Notes under the pieces: generated by a model
What the model was told of the DNA's origin: nothing
Database searches by the model: none
The model's input: only the letters and a program-made list of their open reading frames with translations
Program-made: the position numbers and the translations under genes
Assembly: GCF_900177715.1 (NCBI RefSeq)
Contig: NZ_FXWG01000001.1
Span: forward strand, 620,001 to 684,000
Length of the DNA: 64,000 nt
DNA from: Altererythrobacter xiamenensis
GTDB lineage: Bacteria; Pseudomonadota; Alphaproteobacteria; Sphingomonadales; Sphingomonadaceae
Reading direction: 5' to 3'
Shown here: positions 45,478 to 54,065 of the stretch, piece after piece
Numbering within the stretch: the first letter of the stretch is position 1
Layout: the number at the start of each line of letters is the position of its first letter

Positions 45478-46958
45478 TACCACCACTTCTCCGGCTGCGC
45501 GGTGAAACCGGCACGCTGCTCGATCGCGAGGCCCGCATTGAGCACGCCCTGCTCGTCGAACGGCTTTCCGACCAGCTGCAGGCCGAGCGGCAGCCCGTCC
45601 GAATTGGTCATCGCAGGCACGCTCATTGCCGGGAGGCCAGCCAGCGAGGCCGGCACGGCGAACACGTCGTTCAGATACATCGTCAACGGGTCTTCGGAGA
45701 GCGATCCCAGCGGGAACGAGGCGGTCGGCGTCGTCGGAGCGAGGATCACGTCGCATTCCGCCCAGGCATTTTCGAAGTCACGCGCGACCAGTGCCCGCAC
45801 CTTCTGCGCCTGGTTGTAATAGGCATCGTAGAAGCCCGCCGAGAGCACATAGGTACCGATCAGCACGCGGCGCTTCACCTCGTCGCCAAAGCCCTCTTCG
45901 CGGGTAGCGGCATACATGTCCTGCAGGCCTGCGCCTTCGGGCAGATCGCGCAATCCGTAACGCACGCCGTCATAGCGCGCGAGGTTGGAGGACGCCTCGG
46001 CAGGCGCGATGATGTAATAGGCGGGCAGCGCGTATTTCGTATGCGGCAGCGAGATATCGACGATCTCCGCTCCAGCATCGCGCAGCCATTCCTTGCCCTG
46101 CTCCCAGCTCTTGAGGATTTCCTCGTCGGTGCCGTCCATGCGGTATTCGCGCGGAATGCCGACCTTCTTGCCCTTGAGATCGGCGGAAAGCCCTGCTTCC
46201 CAATCGGGCACGTCCATCTGGAGCGAAGTCGAATCCTTGGGGTCGAAACCGGCCATCGCCTCGAGCATGATCGCGCAATCTTCGACACTGCGCGCCATCG
46301 GGCCCGCCTGGTCGAGGCTGCTGGCGAAGGCGACGACGCCCCAGCGCGAACAGCGGCCATAGGTCGGCTTGATCCCGCAAATGCCGGTGAATGCGGCAGG
46401 CTGGCGGATCGATCCGCCGGTGTCGGTGCCGGTCGCGGCGGGTGCGATGCGCGCCGATACGGCCGAGGACGAACCGCCCGAGGAACCGCCCGGGCTCATC
46501 GCGGCGTTCGAGCCTTCCTTCCGCCACGGCGAATTGACGTTGCCGAAATAGGAGGTCTCGTTGGAGGAGCCCATCGCGAACTGGTCGAGATTGAGCTTGC
46601 CCAGCATGCCCGCGCCTGCATCCCACAGGTTCTGCGACACGGTGCTTTCGTACTGCGGCTTGAACCCTTCGAGGATGTGGCTGGCGGCAGTGGTCTGCAC
46701 GCCATGCGTCGCGAACAGATCCTTCATGCCGATCGGCACACCGGCCATCTTGCCAAGCGTCTCGCCAGCGGCGCGCGCGGCGTCGGTCTTCTCGGCCGCG
46801 GCGATCGCGTGGTCGGGTGTGGTGACGATGAAGGCGTTGAGGTCGGCTGCGGCAGCAACGGCGGCGTTGAAGGCCTCGGCGACTTCCTTGGCGGTAAAGT
46901 CCCCGCCCGCGACACCGTCACGGATTTCCTTGACGCCGAGTTCGGTCAGATTGGTCAT
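45477..46958 (-). CDS. gatA: Aspartyl/glutamyl-tRNA amidotransferase subunit A
   Basis: GatA is the amidase subunit that releases ammonia from glutamine. The 493-aa protein has the Lys-Ser-Ser triad of amidase signature enzymes: K79 (PIGMKDLF), cis-Ser near 159 ([15 protein letters not shown]) and nucleophile Ser near 183 ([14 protein letters not shown]). The C-terminus reads [16 protein letters not shown]. It overlaps gatC in TAATG. Its 3' 56 bases are repeated downstream in the chimeric minigene. The neighbouring gene is a VOC protein rather than gatB. Confidence 0.97.
   Translation of the reverse strand: MTNLTELGVKEIRDGVAGGDFTAKEVAEAFNAAVAAAADLNAFIVTTPDHAIAAAEKTDAARAAGETLGKMAGVPIGMKDLFATHGVQTTAASHILEGFKPQYESTVSQNLWDAGAGMLGKLNLDQFAMGSSNETSYFGNVNSPWRKEGSNAAMSPGGSSGGSSSAVSARIAPAATGTDTGGSIRQPAAFTGICGIKPTYGRCSRWGVVAFASSLDQAGPMARSVEDCAIMLEAMAGFDPKDSTSLQMDVPDWEAGLSADLKGKKVGIPREYRMDGTDEEILKSWEQGKEWLRDAGAEIVDISLPHTKYALPAYYIIAPAEASSNLARYDGVRYGLRDLPEGAGLQDMYAATREEGFGDEVKRRVLIGTYVLSAGFYDAYYNQAQKVRALVARDFENAWAECDVILAPTTPTASFPLGSLSEDPLTMYLNDVFAVPASLAGLPAMSVPAMTNSDGLPLGLQLVGKPFDEQGVLNAGLAIEQRAGFTAQPEKWW
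45478..45533 (-). repeat. gatA 3' end, copy in the intact gene
   Basis: Partner of 44937-44992; 49 of 56 bases identical by eye, direct orientation. Recombination between the two would remove about 541 bases including the VOC gene. Confidence 0.88.
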
Positions 46959-47260
46959 TATTCGATCACCTTCGGCACGCCGAAGAAGCCGTGTTCGGCC
47001 ACCGGCGCATTGGCGAGAATGTCTTCACGGCGGTTGCCGCCGGTCTTGGGGTCGGCATCTACCTCGTCCGTGCGCAGGCGCAGCGTGTTGGGGATGACGG
47101 CGGTCATCGGTTCGACCTGGGAGGTATCGACCTCGCCCAGCTGTTCGACCCATTCGAGGATATTGTTGAGCTCGGGCGCCATGCGGTCGAGCTCTTCCTC
47201 GGTCATCTTGATGCGTGCCAACGCGGCGATTTTCGCCACGGCAGCCCTGTCGATTGACAT
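46958..47260 (-). CDS. gatC: Aspartyl/glutamyl-tRNA amidotransferase subunit C
   Basis: A 100-aa subunit that bridges GatA and GatB. It begins [20 protein letters not shown], then [20 protein letters not shown] and the conserved VEPMTAV segment. The extended C-terminus contains [20 protein letters not shown]-like sequence and [11 protein letters not shown]. Length is standard. It is the first gene of the gat operon and overlaps gatA in TAATG. AAAGG lies nine bases before the ATG. Confidence 0.96.
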   Translation of the reverse strand: MSIDRAAVAKIAALARIKMTEEELDRMAPELNNILEWVEQLGEVDTSQVEPMTAVIPNTLRLRTDEVDADPKTGGNRREDILANAPVAEHGFFGVPKVIE

Positions 47261-47282
47261 CGTTGCTACCTTTGCTTTGCGA

Positions 47283-47849
47283 TTACTGGCCCTGCGGCGG
47301 GGCGCCCTGCCCCATGGCCGCGCCGTTTTGCTGCATCATCTGCTGCAGCATGCCGAGACGGCGCTGGAAATCTTCCTCGCTCATGAAATCGACCACTTCC
47401 AGTTCGAAGGTGAGATCGGAACCCGGCGGGATCGGCGAACCGGCCTGGGGGGCATCGCCATATGCCTTCTCGGCGGGGATGAAGATTTCGTACTTCCCGC
47501 CCTTTCGAACACGCTGAAGCGCCTCGAAGAAGCCTTCGATGGTGGCACCTTCGGTGATCGGGAAGGGATTGCCTTCCGGGAAAATGCCCGGAATCGGCAG
47601 CGGCACATCCTGCGAACGGTCGAACTCGCTGCCATCGGGAAGCGTGCCGACATATTTGACGAAAACCACGTCACCGATTTCGGGGGTGGGGCCGCTGCCC
47701 TCCACCAGCGTATTCACTTCGATTCCCTTGGGCACCGCGGCCCAGGCGATCCCGCCTGCCAGCAGGATCGCGACGATTACGCCGATCCAGAGTTTGGTGA
47801 GCGAGCCCTTTTCGATGGGCTGGAGCGGAACACGGGTGACTTCGGCCAT
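47283..47849 (-). CDS. FKBP-type peptidyl-prolyl cis-trans isomerase, membrane-anchored
   Basis: A 188-aa protein with a short cytoplasmic N-terminus, one helix (about 20-38, [19 protein letters not shown]) and a periplasmic FKBP domain. The domain has [49 protein letters not shown], and the closing FELEVVDF strand. The C-terminal tail (from about 165) is Gln/Met-rich. It catalyses proline isomerisation during protein folding in the periplasm. It sits between rpsU and gatC on the same strand, 22 bases before gatC, so it may be the first gene of the gat transcript. Confidence 0.92.
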   Translation of the reverse strand: MAEVTRVPLQPIEKGSLTKLWIGVIVAILLAGGIAWAAVPKGIEVNTLVEGSGPTPEIGDVVFVKYVGTLPDGSEFDRSQDVPLPIPGIFPEGNPFPITEGATIEGFFEALQRVRKGGKYEIFIPAEKAYGDAPQAGSPIPPGSDLTFELEVVDFMSEEDFQRRLGMLQQMMQQNGAAMGQGAPPQGQ

Positions 47850-47904
47850 GGAGGAATTGTCCTGAAAGCTGTTCTGCGAAAATCCGGTATCGCCACAAGC
47901 AAAA

Positions 47905-47927
47905 GGGCGCGGAATCGATCCGCGCCC
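47905..47927 (-). terminator. Intrinsic terminator of rpsU
   Basis: A 9-bp perfect stem (GGGCGCGGA/TCCGCGCCC) with an ATCGA loop is followed on the minus strand by TTTTGCTTG, 54 bases after the rpsU stop. Confidence 0.88.
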
Positions 47928-47980
47928 TGATGGCTTATCGTGAAGGTGCGTTCAAGCGGATTTCCGCCTGAATAGACGGC

Positions 47981-48187
47981 TTACTTGATGCCGTCGCGCT
48001 CCATACGCTTGCGCTCGAGCTTGCGAGCACGGCGAACGGCCGCAGCCTTTTCACGGGCGCGCTTTTCGCTCGGCTTTTCGTAATGCCGGCGCAGCTTCAT
48101 TTCGCGATATACGCCTTCGCGCTGCAGCTTCTTCTTGAGCGCGCGGAGAGCCTGGTCGACGTTGTTATCGCGAACGATTATCTGCAT
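47981..48187 (-). CDS. rpsU: 30S ribosomal protein S21
   Basis: The 68-aa bS21 protein, [20 protein letters not shown] then [40 protein letters not shown], highly basic. It helps position the Shine-Dalgarno helix on the small subunit. Standard length. Start ATG at 48187 after AGGA. It is monocistronic with its own terminator. The 227 bases upstream, to crcB on the other strand, hold no gene. Confidence 0.97.
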   Translation of the reverse strand: MQIIVRDNNVDQALRALKKKLQREGVYREMKLRRHYEKPSEKRAREKAAAVRRARKLERKRMERDGIK

Positions 48188-48414
48188 AAAGTCCTACACC
48201 TCACTACAAAGGAACAGAGCCCGCCTCAAAACGCGGGTTGCGCCTCGAATAAATCAAAGAGAAAAGTGCCGAATCCGCAAGCGGTCGGCTCAATCAGGGG
48301 CGCACATAGCGAGAATGGGGGGGCTTGGCAACCCTTGGGACACGCCCCCGGCCCGGACAAATCGCGATGAGACGGTGCTAGGCAGCGCGGGCTTGCATCG
48401 CTAAGAGGCCGCCC

Positions 48415-48828
48415 ATGTCCGCGATTTCCCCCATTGCCGCAAGTCTCCACGTCGCCGCCGGCGGCGCTGTGGGTGCCGTGCTGCGCTACCAGCTGGGGCG
48501 CGGGATGACCCATTGGCTCGGCCCGCAGGTCGTGACCGCCTTTCCCTGGGCGACGCTTGCCGTCAACGTCATCGGCAGTCTTGCCATGGGACTCGTTGCC
48601 GGATGGCTGGCCCGCCACGGCGGTGCGGATGGTGAAAACGTGCGGCTCTTCGCCGCAGTCGGCCTGCTGGGCGGCTTCACCACCTTCAGCGCCTTCAGCC
48701 TCGAACTGATGGTTCTGATCGAGCGCGGCCAGCCTGCGACCGCACTGGGCTATGCGCTCGTCTCGGTGCTGGCGGGGCTGACAGCGCTCTATATCGGGCT
48801 GATCGTCATGAGGCTTACCACCGCATGA
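48415..48828 (+). CDS. crcB: Fluoride ion channel CrcB/Fluc
   Basis: A 137-aa four-helix protein that exports fluoride. It shows AAGGAVGAVLRYQLGRGMTH, FPWATLAVNVIGSLAMGLVAG and GLLGGFTTFSAFSLELMVLIERG, the last being the pore signature with conserved Phe residues. Length is typical. No fluoride-riboswitch pattern is visible upstream. Its stop overlaps the next gene (ATGA), the first of four such overlaps in this run. Confidence 0.95.
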   Translation: MSAISPIAASLHVAAGGAVGAVLRYQLGRGMTHWLGPQVVTAFPWATLAVNVIGSLAMGLVAGWLARHGGADGENVRLFAAVGLLGGFTTFSAFSLELMVLIERGQPATALGYALVSVLAGLTALYIGLIVMRLTTA

Positions 48829-50027
48829 GCAAGCAGCCATCCAACGAAGTGCGCCAGTTCACGGTCTCGGACGACGATGACGGCATCCGGCTCGACCGCT
48901 GGTTCAAGCGCAACCTGCCGCAGATCGGCTTCGGCACCGTCTCGAAATGGGCGCGCACCGGTCAGATTCGCGTCGATGGCGGGCGGGTGAAGCCCGACGA
49001 TCGCCTTGCAGCCGGACAGGTGCTGCGCGTGCCGCCGGGCGGCGAGCAGTCCGGGAAGAAGACGAAGCCGCGCCGCGAGCTCTCTCCGCAAGAGATCGAG
49101 GAAGCACGGGCGATGGTCATCAAGGAGACCAGGAGCGCGATCGTGCTCAACAAGCCGCCGGGCCTCGCGACCCAGGGTGGCAGCAAGACTTTCAAACATG
49201 TCGACGGGTTGCTCGATGCCTTTGTCGAGGATGATGACGATCCGCGCCCGCGCCTCGTCCACCGGCTCGACAAGGATACCTCGGGCGTGCTGCTGGTGGC
49301 GCGCACCCCGGGTAGCGCGGCTAGCTATTCGAAGCGATTCTCGGGGCGCAGCGCGCGCAAGATCTACTGGGCGCTGGTGGTCGGAGTACCCGACATCCGC
49401 GAAGGCACGATCGACGCGCCGCTCGCCAAGCAGCCGGGCACCGGCGGCGAGAAGATGCATGTGGACGAGGAAGGCGGCCAGCGCGCCGTCACCCGTTACC
49501 GCGTGGTCGAAACTGCCGGAAAGCGCGCGGCGTGGGTCGAGCTCGAACCGCTCACCGGCCGCACGCACCAGCTGCGCGTGCATCTTGCCGCGATCGGCCA
49601 CCCCATCGTGGGCGATGGAAAATACGGCGGGCAGGATGCTTTCCTGACCGGCAGCGTCAGCCGCAAGATGCACCTTCACGCCCGGCGCCTCGTGATCCCG
49701 CAGCCGGCGGAAGGCGGCAAACCGGGCGGCAAGCTGGACGTGACGGCAGATCTGCCCGAGCATTTTGCAGGCACCATGGAGCACCTCGGCTTCGACCTCA
49801 GCCTGAGCGATGCCGCTCCGCTCAAGGGCGATGAAGCGCCCGAGCGGACCAAGGCCGAGAAGAAGCAGGCGGCAAAGGCCCATGCCAAGCAATACCGCAA
49901 GTCGCGGCGCGGCGAGCGGCGGACCCGCACGATCTCGAAGTCCTCGACCAAGAGCGCGCCGAAGGGCAAGCTCGGCAAGAAATCGGGCGGCAAACTCGCG
50001 AAGAAACCGAAGAAGGGCGGCAAGTGA
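48825..50027 (+). CDS. RluA-family pseudouridine synthase with Lys-rich C-terminal extension
   Basis: The 400-aa enzyme isomerises uridines in large-subunit rRNA or tRNA. It has an S4 RNA-binding domain (about 20-68, IRLDRWFKRNLPQIGFGTVS) and the catalytic motif VHRLDKDTSGVLLVART with D149. LEPLTGRTHQLRVHLAAIGHPI is also present. Order and spacing fit RluC/RluD-type enzymes; I cannot choose between them. From about residue 340 to 400 comes a highly basic tail (QAAKAHAKQYRKSRRGERR, then repeated GKLGKKSGGKL), which probably helps bind RNA. Its start overlaps crcB (ATGA). Confidence 0.88.
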   Translation: MSKQPSNEVRQFTVSDDDDGIRLDRWFKRNLPQIGFGTVSKWARTGQIRVDGGRVKPDDRLAAGQVLRVPPGGEQSGKKTKPRRELSPQEIEEARAMVIKETRSAIVLNKPPGLATQGGSKTFKHVDGLLDAFVEDDDDPRPRLVHRLDKDTSGVLLVARTPGSAASYSKRFSGRSARKIYWALVVGVPDIREGTIDAPLAKQPGTGGEKMHVDEEGGQRAVTRYRVVETAGKRAAWVELEPLTGRTHQLRVHLAAIGHPIVGDGKYGGQDAFLTGSVSRKMHLHARRLVIPQPAEGGKPGGKLDVTADLPEHFAGTMEHLGFDLSLSDAAPLKGDEAPERTKAEKKQAAKAHAKQYRKSRRGERRTRTISKSSTKSAPKGKLGKKSGGKLAKKPKKGGK

Positions 50028-50671
50028 CCCGGCTCGCGGTGTTCGATTGCGACGGAACGCTGGTCGACGGCCAGGCGAGCGTGTGCAACGCCATGCGCGA
50101 TGCTTTCGAAGGGGCGGGAAAGCCCTGCCCCGATCTGAACGAAGTGCGCCGCATCGTCGGCCTCAGCCTGCCCGTCGCGATCCGCAGCCTGGCACCAGAT
50201 CTCGAGCCTGACGAGAATGCGCGCATCGTCGCCGCCTACAAAGAATCGTTCTTCGCCCAGCGGCAGCAGGGCCTCGTTCACGAGCCGCTTTATGACGGTA
50301 TGGCCGAGCTGCTCCATCGCCTGCACGATGGCGGATGGAAGCTGGCCGTAGCTACCGGCAAGTCCGACAGAGGGCTGCATGCCTGCCTCGACCAGCACGG
50401 GATAAAGGGCCTGTTCGTATCTCTCCAGACCGCCGACCGCCACCCGTCCAAGCCGCATCCCGCGATGCTGGAAGCGGCGCTGTTCGAAGCCGGCGCAACG
50501 CCCGAGCAATCGGTGATGATCGGCGATACGAGTTTCGACATGATCATGGCGACCGACGCCAATGTCCGCGCACTGGGCGTGGCCTGGGGTTATCATTCTC
50601 CGGATGAGCTGCACGAAACCGGCGCGGTCGGTGTCGCCAATACCATGGAAGAGCTGGAGGCGCTGCTATGA
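50024..50671 (+). CDS. HAD-superfamily phosphatase, phosphoglycolate-phosphatase-like
   Basis: A 215-aa haloacid-dehalogenase-type hydrolase with the nucleophile motif FDCDGTLVDG (D8 and D10), AVATGKSDRGLHACLDQHGI, a Lys in SKPHPAMLEAAL, and the acidic GDTSFDMIMATDANVRALG. Cap type is C1, like phosphoglycolate phosphatases, but the substrate is not known. GTG start overlaps the upstream stop (GTGA). It lies between the RluA-type enzyme and a small membrane protein in an overlapping run. Confidence 0.87.
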   Translation: MTRLAVFDCDGTLVDGQASVCNAMRDAFEGAGKPCPDLNEVRRIVGLSLPVAIRSLAPDLEPDENARIVAAYKESFFAQRQQGLVHEPLYDGMAELLHRLHDGGWKLAVATGKSDRGLHACLDQHGIKGLFVSLQTADRHPSKPHPAMLEAALFEAGATPEQSVMIGDTSFDMIMATDANVRALGVAWGYHSPDELHETGAVGVANTMEELEALL

Positions 50672-50910
50672 CCGCGCCCGAAGACGAACGCGCGCGGCGC
50701 GGTTTCATCGCGCTCAATGCGGTGCGCATCGCCAGCATCATGGCGGTGCTCGCGGGCATCGTCATCAGCCAGAGGGCCGGCGGACTGATCCAGTATGCCG
50801 GAATGGCGCTCGCCTTCGGCGGTCTCGCCGCATTCTTCTTCGTGCCCAAGAGGCTCGCGCGGCGCTGGCGCAGTCCGGACGAGGGCAACTCGGGGGGCAG
50901 ACCCGAGTGA
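50668..50910 (+). CDS. Small two-helix membrane protein of unknown function
   Basis: An 80-aa protein with two predicted transmembrane helices: about 16-35 (NAVRIASIMAVLAGIVISQ) and about 40-60 (LIQYAGMALAFGGLAAFFFV), followed by a basic, cytoplasmic RLARRWRSPDEG tail. No domain is recognised. It overlaps the upstream HAD gene (ATGA) and the downstream ATP12 gene (GTGA), so it is probably made in step with them. A link to F-type ATP synthase assembly is suggested only by the ATP12 neighbour. Confidence 0.7.
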   Translation: MTAPEDERARRGFIALNAVRIASIMAVLAGIVISQRAGGLIQYAGMALAFGGLAAFFFVPKRLARRWRSPDEGNSGGRPE

Positions 50911-51602
50911 AAAGATTCTACGACGAAGTCGCTGTCATCCAGGTCGACGACGGGTGGCAGGTGACGCTCGACGGGCGCGGCCTGCGCACGGTCAATCGCG
51001 GCCACCAGATCGTGCCGACGCGCGCGCTCGCCGATATGCTGGCTGAGGAATGGGCGCGGCAGGGCGAAGATATCGATCCGCGCAGCTTCCGCTTTCGCGA
51101 CCAGACCGACTACGCGATCGACATGGTGGCCAAGGAACGCGCAGAGACGATCGACAAGTTGCTCGCCTATGCGGAAACCGACACGCTGTGCTTCCGCGCC
51201 GAGCCCGAGGACGCGCTCTATCGCAAGCAGCTGGAGGTGTGGGAGCCTTTGGTCGGCGACATCGAGACGCGCCACGGCATCACCCTCACCCGCACGAGCG
51301 GCGTGATCCATCGCCCGCATGCACCAGAAAGCGTGGATGCGCTCCGACAGACGCTCGATACGTTCGACGCCTTCACGCTGGCCGGCCTTCTGACGATGGC
51401 TTCGCTGTCGGCCTCGCTTTGCATTGCGCTTTCCGCGCTCGAGGACAATGCCGATCCCGATGCGCTATGGAACGCGGCAAGCCTCGAAGAAGAATGGCAG
51501 GCCGATCTGTGGGGCCGCGACAGTGAAGCAGAGCAATACCGCGCAAAGAAGCGCGAGGATTTCACGGCTGCATTCGAATGGACGCGCGCCGCGCGCGCCT
51601 AG
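50907..51602 (+). CDS. ATP12-family F1-ATPase assembly chaperone
   Basis: A 231-aa homologue of mitochondrial ATP12, which binds the alpha subunit of F1-ATP synthase during assembly. Seen: VKRFYDEVAVIQVDDGWQVTLDGRGLRT near the N-terminus, LADMLAEEWARQGEDIDPRSF, and TDTLCFRAEPEDALYRKQLEVWEPL. The closing half contains LAGLLTMASLSASLCIALSAL and LEEEWQADLWG. Start is GTG at 50907 inside the stop of the small membrane protein. The frame continues upstream to 50562 but that part overlaps other genes. Typical of alphaproteobacteria. Confidence 0.92.
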   Translation: MKRFYDEVAVIQVDDGWQVTLDGRGLRTVNRGHQIVPTRALADMLAEEWARQGEDIDPRSFRFRDQTDYAIDMVAKERAETIDKLLAYAETDTLCFRAEPEDALYRKQLEVWEPLVGDIETRHGITLTRTSGVIHRPHAPESVDALRQTLDTFDAFTLAGLLTMASLSASLCIALSALEDNADPDALWNAASLEEEWQADLWGRDSEAEQYRAKKREDFTAAFEWTRAARA

Positions 51603-51622
51603 CGTGAATTACTGGACTCGCC

Positions 51623-52216
51623 CTATTCGGCGAGCCAGTCCGCCACCTGGCGCGCCACCTCGTTCGCCGCGCGGTTGAGCGCATCGCCGACCGGCTCGGC
51701 CTCTACCGGAAAACCGGTTTCGGTCGCTTCGAAGCGCCGCGTTTCCACCGTACCGCCGGGGCCCTGCTTGATCGCGTCATAGCGCACCACGACCGATGCG
51801 CTTCCCACGTCATAACCGAAAGTGCGCAGCGTGCCGCGCAGGTGGTTCTCGGTGAAGAGGCTGGGATCATCGCCATCGATGACCAGCGTATCGCCGCGGG
51901 CCCTGATCGTTTCGGCCAGCAAACGGCGGAACAGCCGCGCCGGCTTCTCGACCCAGACCGCGTCTTCGACATAGGCGAGCTCGGTCCCGGTAACGCGCAC
52001 AGGCACGCGCAGCACGTCGATCTCCGCCGGAACCTGCGGCTCGTGCACGGCAAGGGCGCTCTCGCGCGTGCCGCTCATCACCGCACCCGCTGGCGCGCTT
52101 GCTTCGGCGGTGAGGTTAAGCAGCCGGTCGGGCGGTTCGGACCCGAGACTGACGCATCCGGCCAGCGCGAAGGCCGGAGCCAGCACCGCAAGCTTCATCG
52201 CGTTTCCGGCATTCAT
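51623..52216 (-). CDS. ABC-type transport auxiliary lipoprotein (PqiC/MlaC-associated type)
   Basis: A 197-aa lipoprotein with signal MNAGNAMKLAVLAPAFALAGC (lipid Cys in the LAGC box) and the ABC_trans_aux-type domain: PPDRLLNLTAEA, VHEPQVPAEIDVLRVPVRV, TELAYVEDAVWVEKPARLFRRLLAETI. A later FGYDVGSASVVVRYDAI segment is also typical. It is expected at the outer membrane as part of an Mce-type lipid transport system. Two starts are possible, 52216 (with AGAGGG upstream) and 52231, whose ATG overlaps the stop of the MlaD gene (ATGA). Confidence 0.85.
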   Translation of the reverse strand: MNAGNAMKLAVLAPAFALAGCVSLGSEPPDRLLNLTAEASAPAGAVMSGTRESALAVHEPQVPAEIDVLRVPVRVTGTELAYVEDAVWVEKPARLFRRLLAETIRARGDTLVIDGDDPSLFTENHLRGTLRTFGYDVGSASVVVRYDAIKQGPGGTVETRRFEATETGFPVEAEPVGDALNRAANEVARQVADWLAE

Positions 52217-52227
52217 GGCGAGCCCTC

Positions 52228-53175
52228 TCATGGCTTGTAGTCCGGCAGGCTCTGCCCCTTGAGCAGGCTTCCGGCTCCCTGGTTTTCAAGTTTCTCGGTG
52301 ACGTTGCGCAGCGCCTTGCTGGTCGCGCGCAGGTCCTGCAGCGTGGCCTCGGCTGCCGGCAATGTGCTGTCGGTCAACTGGCGCGCGGCAGGCCGCGTAT
52401 CCTCGAGCGTCGCCGAAAGCGATTTCGCCGCGTCATTGGCCGACTTCAGCGTGGCGCGCAGTTCGACCGCGAGCGACTGCCCTTCCTTGTTGAGGAGGTC
52501 GTCGGTCGATCCCATGACCTTCTCGAACTGGTCGAGCGCCTCGCCCGCTTCGCGCAGCGTGTTCTGCAATTCGGACAGCGTGCCTTCGATCTGCGGGGCT
52601 GCATCTGCAAGGCCGGCAGTCATTTCGTTGGTGTTCTGAAGGATGCCTTCGATCGCGGTCTGGTTATCCTCGTCCAGCAATTCGGTCAGCCGCTCGGTCA
52701 GAGTCGCGAGGCGTTCGAGCAGCAGCGGTGCATTGGCGAGGATCTCGCCGAAGCCGCCGGGCTTGGGCGGGATGACCGGCGCGCCTTCGGGGCAGGCGGT
52801 GGTGTCGCAGGTGATCGGCGGCGCATCCTTGCGCGCACCGTCGAGCAGGATGGTCGAAACGCCGGTGAAGCTTGCCTGGACGGTCGCCGTGGTCCCGACG
52901 AGCATCGGCACGCCTTCGCGCACCTTCACCCGCACGCGGACGAACTCGGGGTCTTTCTCCCAAAGCTGGATATCGCTCACCTGTCCGACAGGGACCCCGG
53001 CAAAAGACACCTCGGACCCGTTGGCGAGGCCCGAAACCGACTGCTTGAAAAAGATGTCGTATTCGTTCTGGTCGCCCTGACCCAGCCGCGCGAGCCAGAC
53101 GATAAAGAGCGCCAGCAAGGCGAGCAGGACGAGGGTAACCGCCCCCACCCAGATATGATTGGCCCGTGTTTCCAT
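52228..53175 (-). CDS. Mce/MlaD-family lipid transport substrate-binding protein
   Basis: A 315-aa protein with an N-terminal helix (about 9-30, VGAVTLVLLALLALFIVWLA) and one MCE domain (about 38-130, NEYDIFFKQSVSGLANGSEVSFAGVPVG and TVQASFTGVSTILLDGARKD). A long helical C-terminal part (about 170-300) has heptad-like repeats (LATLTERLTELLDEDNQTAI). The insert ITCDTTACPEG has two cysteines. Mce proteins form rings or tubes that move phospholipids. It lies between the lipoprotein gene and the ATPase gene in an operon; a separate mlaC-type gene is not present. Confidence 0.92.
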   Translation of the reverse strand: METRANHIWVGAVTLVLLALLALFIVWLARLGQGDQNEYDIFFKQSVSGLANGSEVSFAGVPVGQVSDIQLWEKDPEFVRVRVKVREGVPMLVGTTATVQASFTGVSTILLDGARKDAPPITCDTTACPEGAPVIPPKPGGFGEILANAPLLLERLATLTERLTELLDEDNQTAIEGILQNTNEMTAGLADAAPQIEGTLSELQNTLREAGEALDQFEKVMGSTDDLLNKEGQSLAVELRATLKSANDAAKSLSATLEDTRPAARQLTDSTLPAAEATLQDLRATSKALRNVTEKLENQGAGSLLKGQSLPDYKP

Positions 53176-53213
53176 TCCGTCTCTCTATGCCCGCCTGACT
53201 GCCTGCTTGTCCA

Positions 53214-54059
53214 TCATGTTGATTTTGCTCGCTCGCGCTCGCGGCTGGCGAGCACGGCGCGACCGCGCGGACCGTTGAAATATTCATCGATCCACGGATG
53301 GTCGGTTTCGAGCAGCTCGGGAATTGTGCCGACCGCGATGACCTTCTTGTCGGCCAGCACCGCAACCCGGTCGCAGATCTCGTAGAGCGTGTCGAGGTCG
53401 TGGGTGATGAGAAAGACCGTCAGGCCCAGCGTTTCCTGCAATTCCTTGGTCAGCGAATCGAATTTCGCCGCACCGATCGGGTCGAGGCCGGCGGTCGGCT
53501 CGTCGAGGAACAGGAGCTCGGGATCGAGCGCCAGCGCGCGGGCAAGGCCGGCGCGTTTCTTCATCCCGCCGGACAGTTCCGACGGATATTTGCTCACCGC
53601 ATCTTCGGGCAGGCCGGACAGCAGCACCTTGTAGCGCGCAATTTCCCGGCGCAATTCGTCATCGATATCGGGATAGAACTGCTTCAGCGGCACTTCGACA
53701 TTCTCGCCCACGGTCAGGGTCGAGAACAACGCGCCGCCCTGGAACAGGACGCCCCATCGGTTACGCACACCGATATGCTCGTCGGGGTCGGCGCCGGTGA
53801 TGGACTTGCCGAACACTTCGACGTCTCCCGCCGCCACCCCCTGGAGGCCGATGATCGCGCGCATCAGTACGGATTTGCCGGTGCCGGAACCGCCGACCAC
53901 GCCGATGATTTCGCCGCGCCTGACCTCGAGGTCGAGATCGTCATGCACGACATGTTCGCCGAACTGCGTGCGCAGCCCGCTGACGACGATCGGATAATCG
54001 CCGCGAAACCGCTCGTGCCGGCCAGGCTGCTGCTGGTCCTGATGGTCGTGTTCGCTCAT
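53214..54059 (-). CDS. Mla-type ABC transporter ATP-binding protein
   Basis: A 281-aa ABC ATPase with Walker A GGSGTGKS (about 56-63), a Q-loop in WGVLFQGGALFSTL, the signature LSGGMKKRAGLARAL, Walker B LLFLDEPTAGLDPIG, and the switch ITHDLDTL. The GxIxIVGGSGTGKS form and the sequence ERIGV-like VRNRWGVLFQGGALFSTLTVGENV are typical of MlaF. It powers lipid transport with the permease encoded just upstream. The gene lies seven bases from the permease stop. Confidence 0.94.
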   Translation of the reverse strand: MSEHDHQDQQQPGRHERFRGDYPIVVSGLRTQFGEHVVHDDLDLEVRRGEIIGVVGGSGTGKSVLMRAIIGLQGVAAGDVEVFGKSITGADPDEHIGVRNRWGVLFQGGALFSTLTVGENVEVPLKQFYPDIDDELRREIARYKVLLSGLPEDAVSKYPSELSGGMKKRAGLARALALDPELLFLDEPTAGLDPIGAAKFDSLTKELQETLGLTVFLITHDLDTLYEICDRVAVLADKKVIAVGTIPELLETDHPWIDEYFNGPRGRAVLASRERERAKST

Positions 54060-54065
54060 CGCCCC

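Noticed and set aside
48188-48414. Possible fluoride riboswitch before crcB
   Set aside because: I could not find the conserved pseudoknot pattern; only an unrelated short hairpin (CCCGC/GCGGG) is visible.
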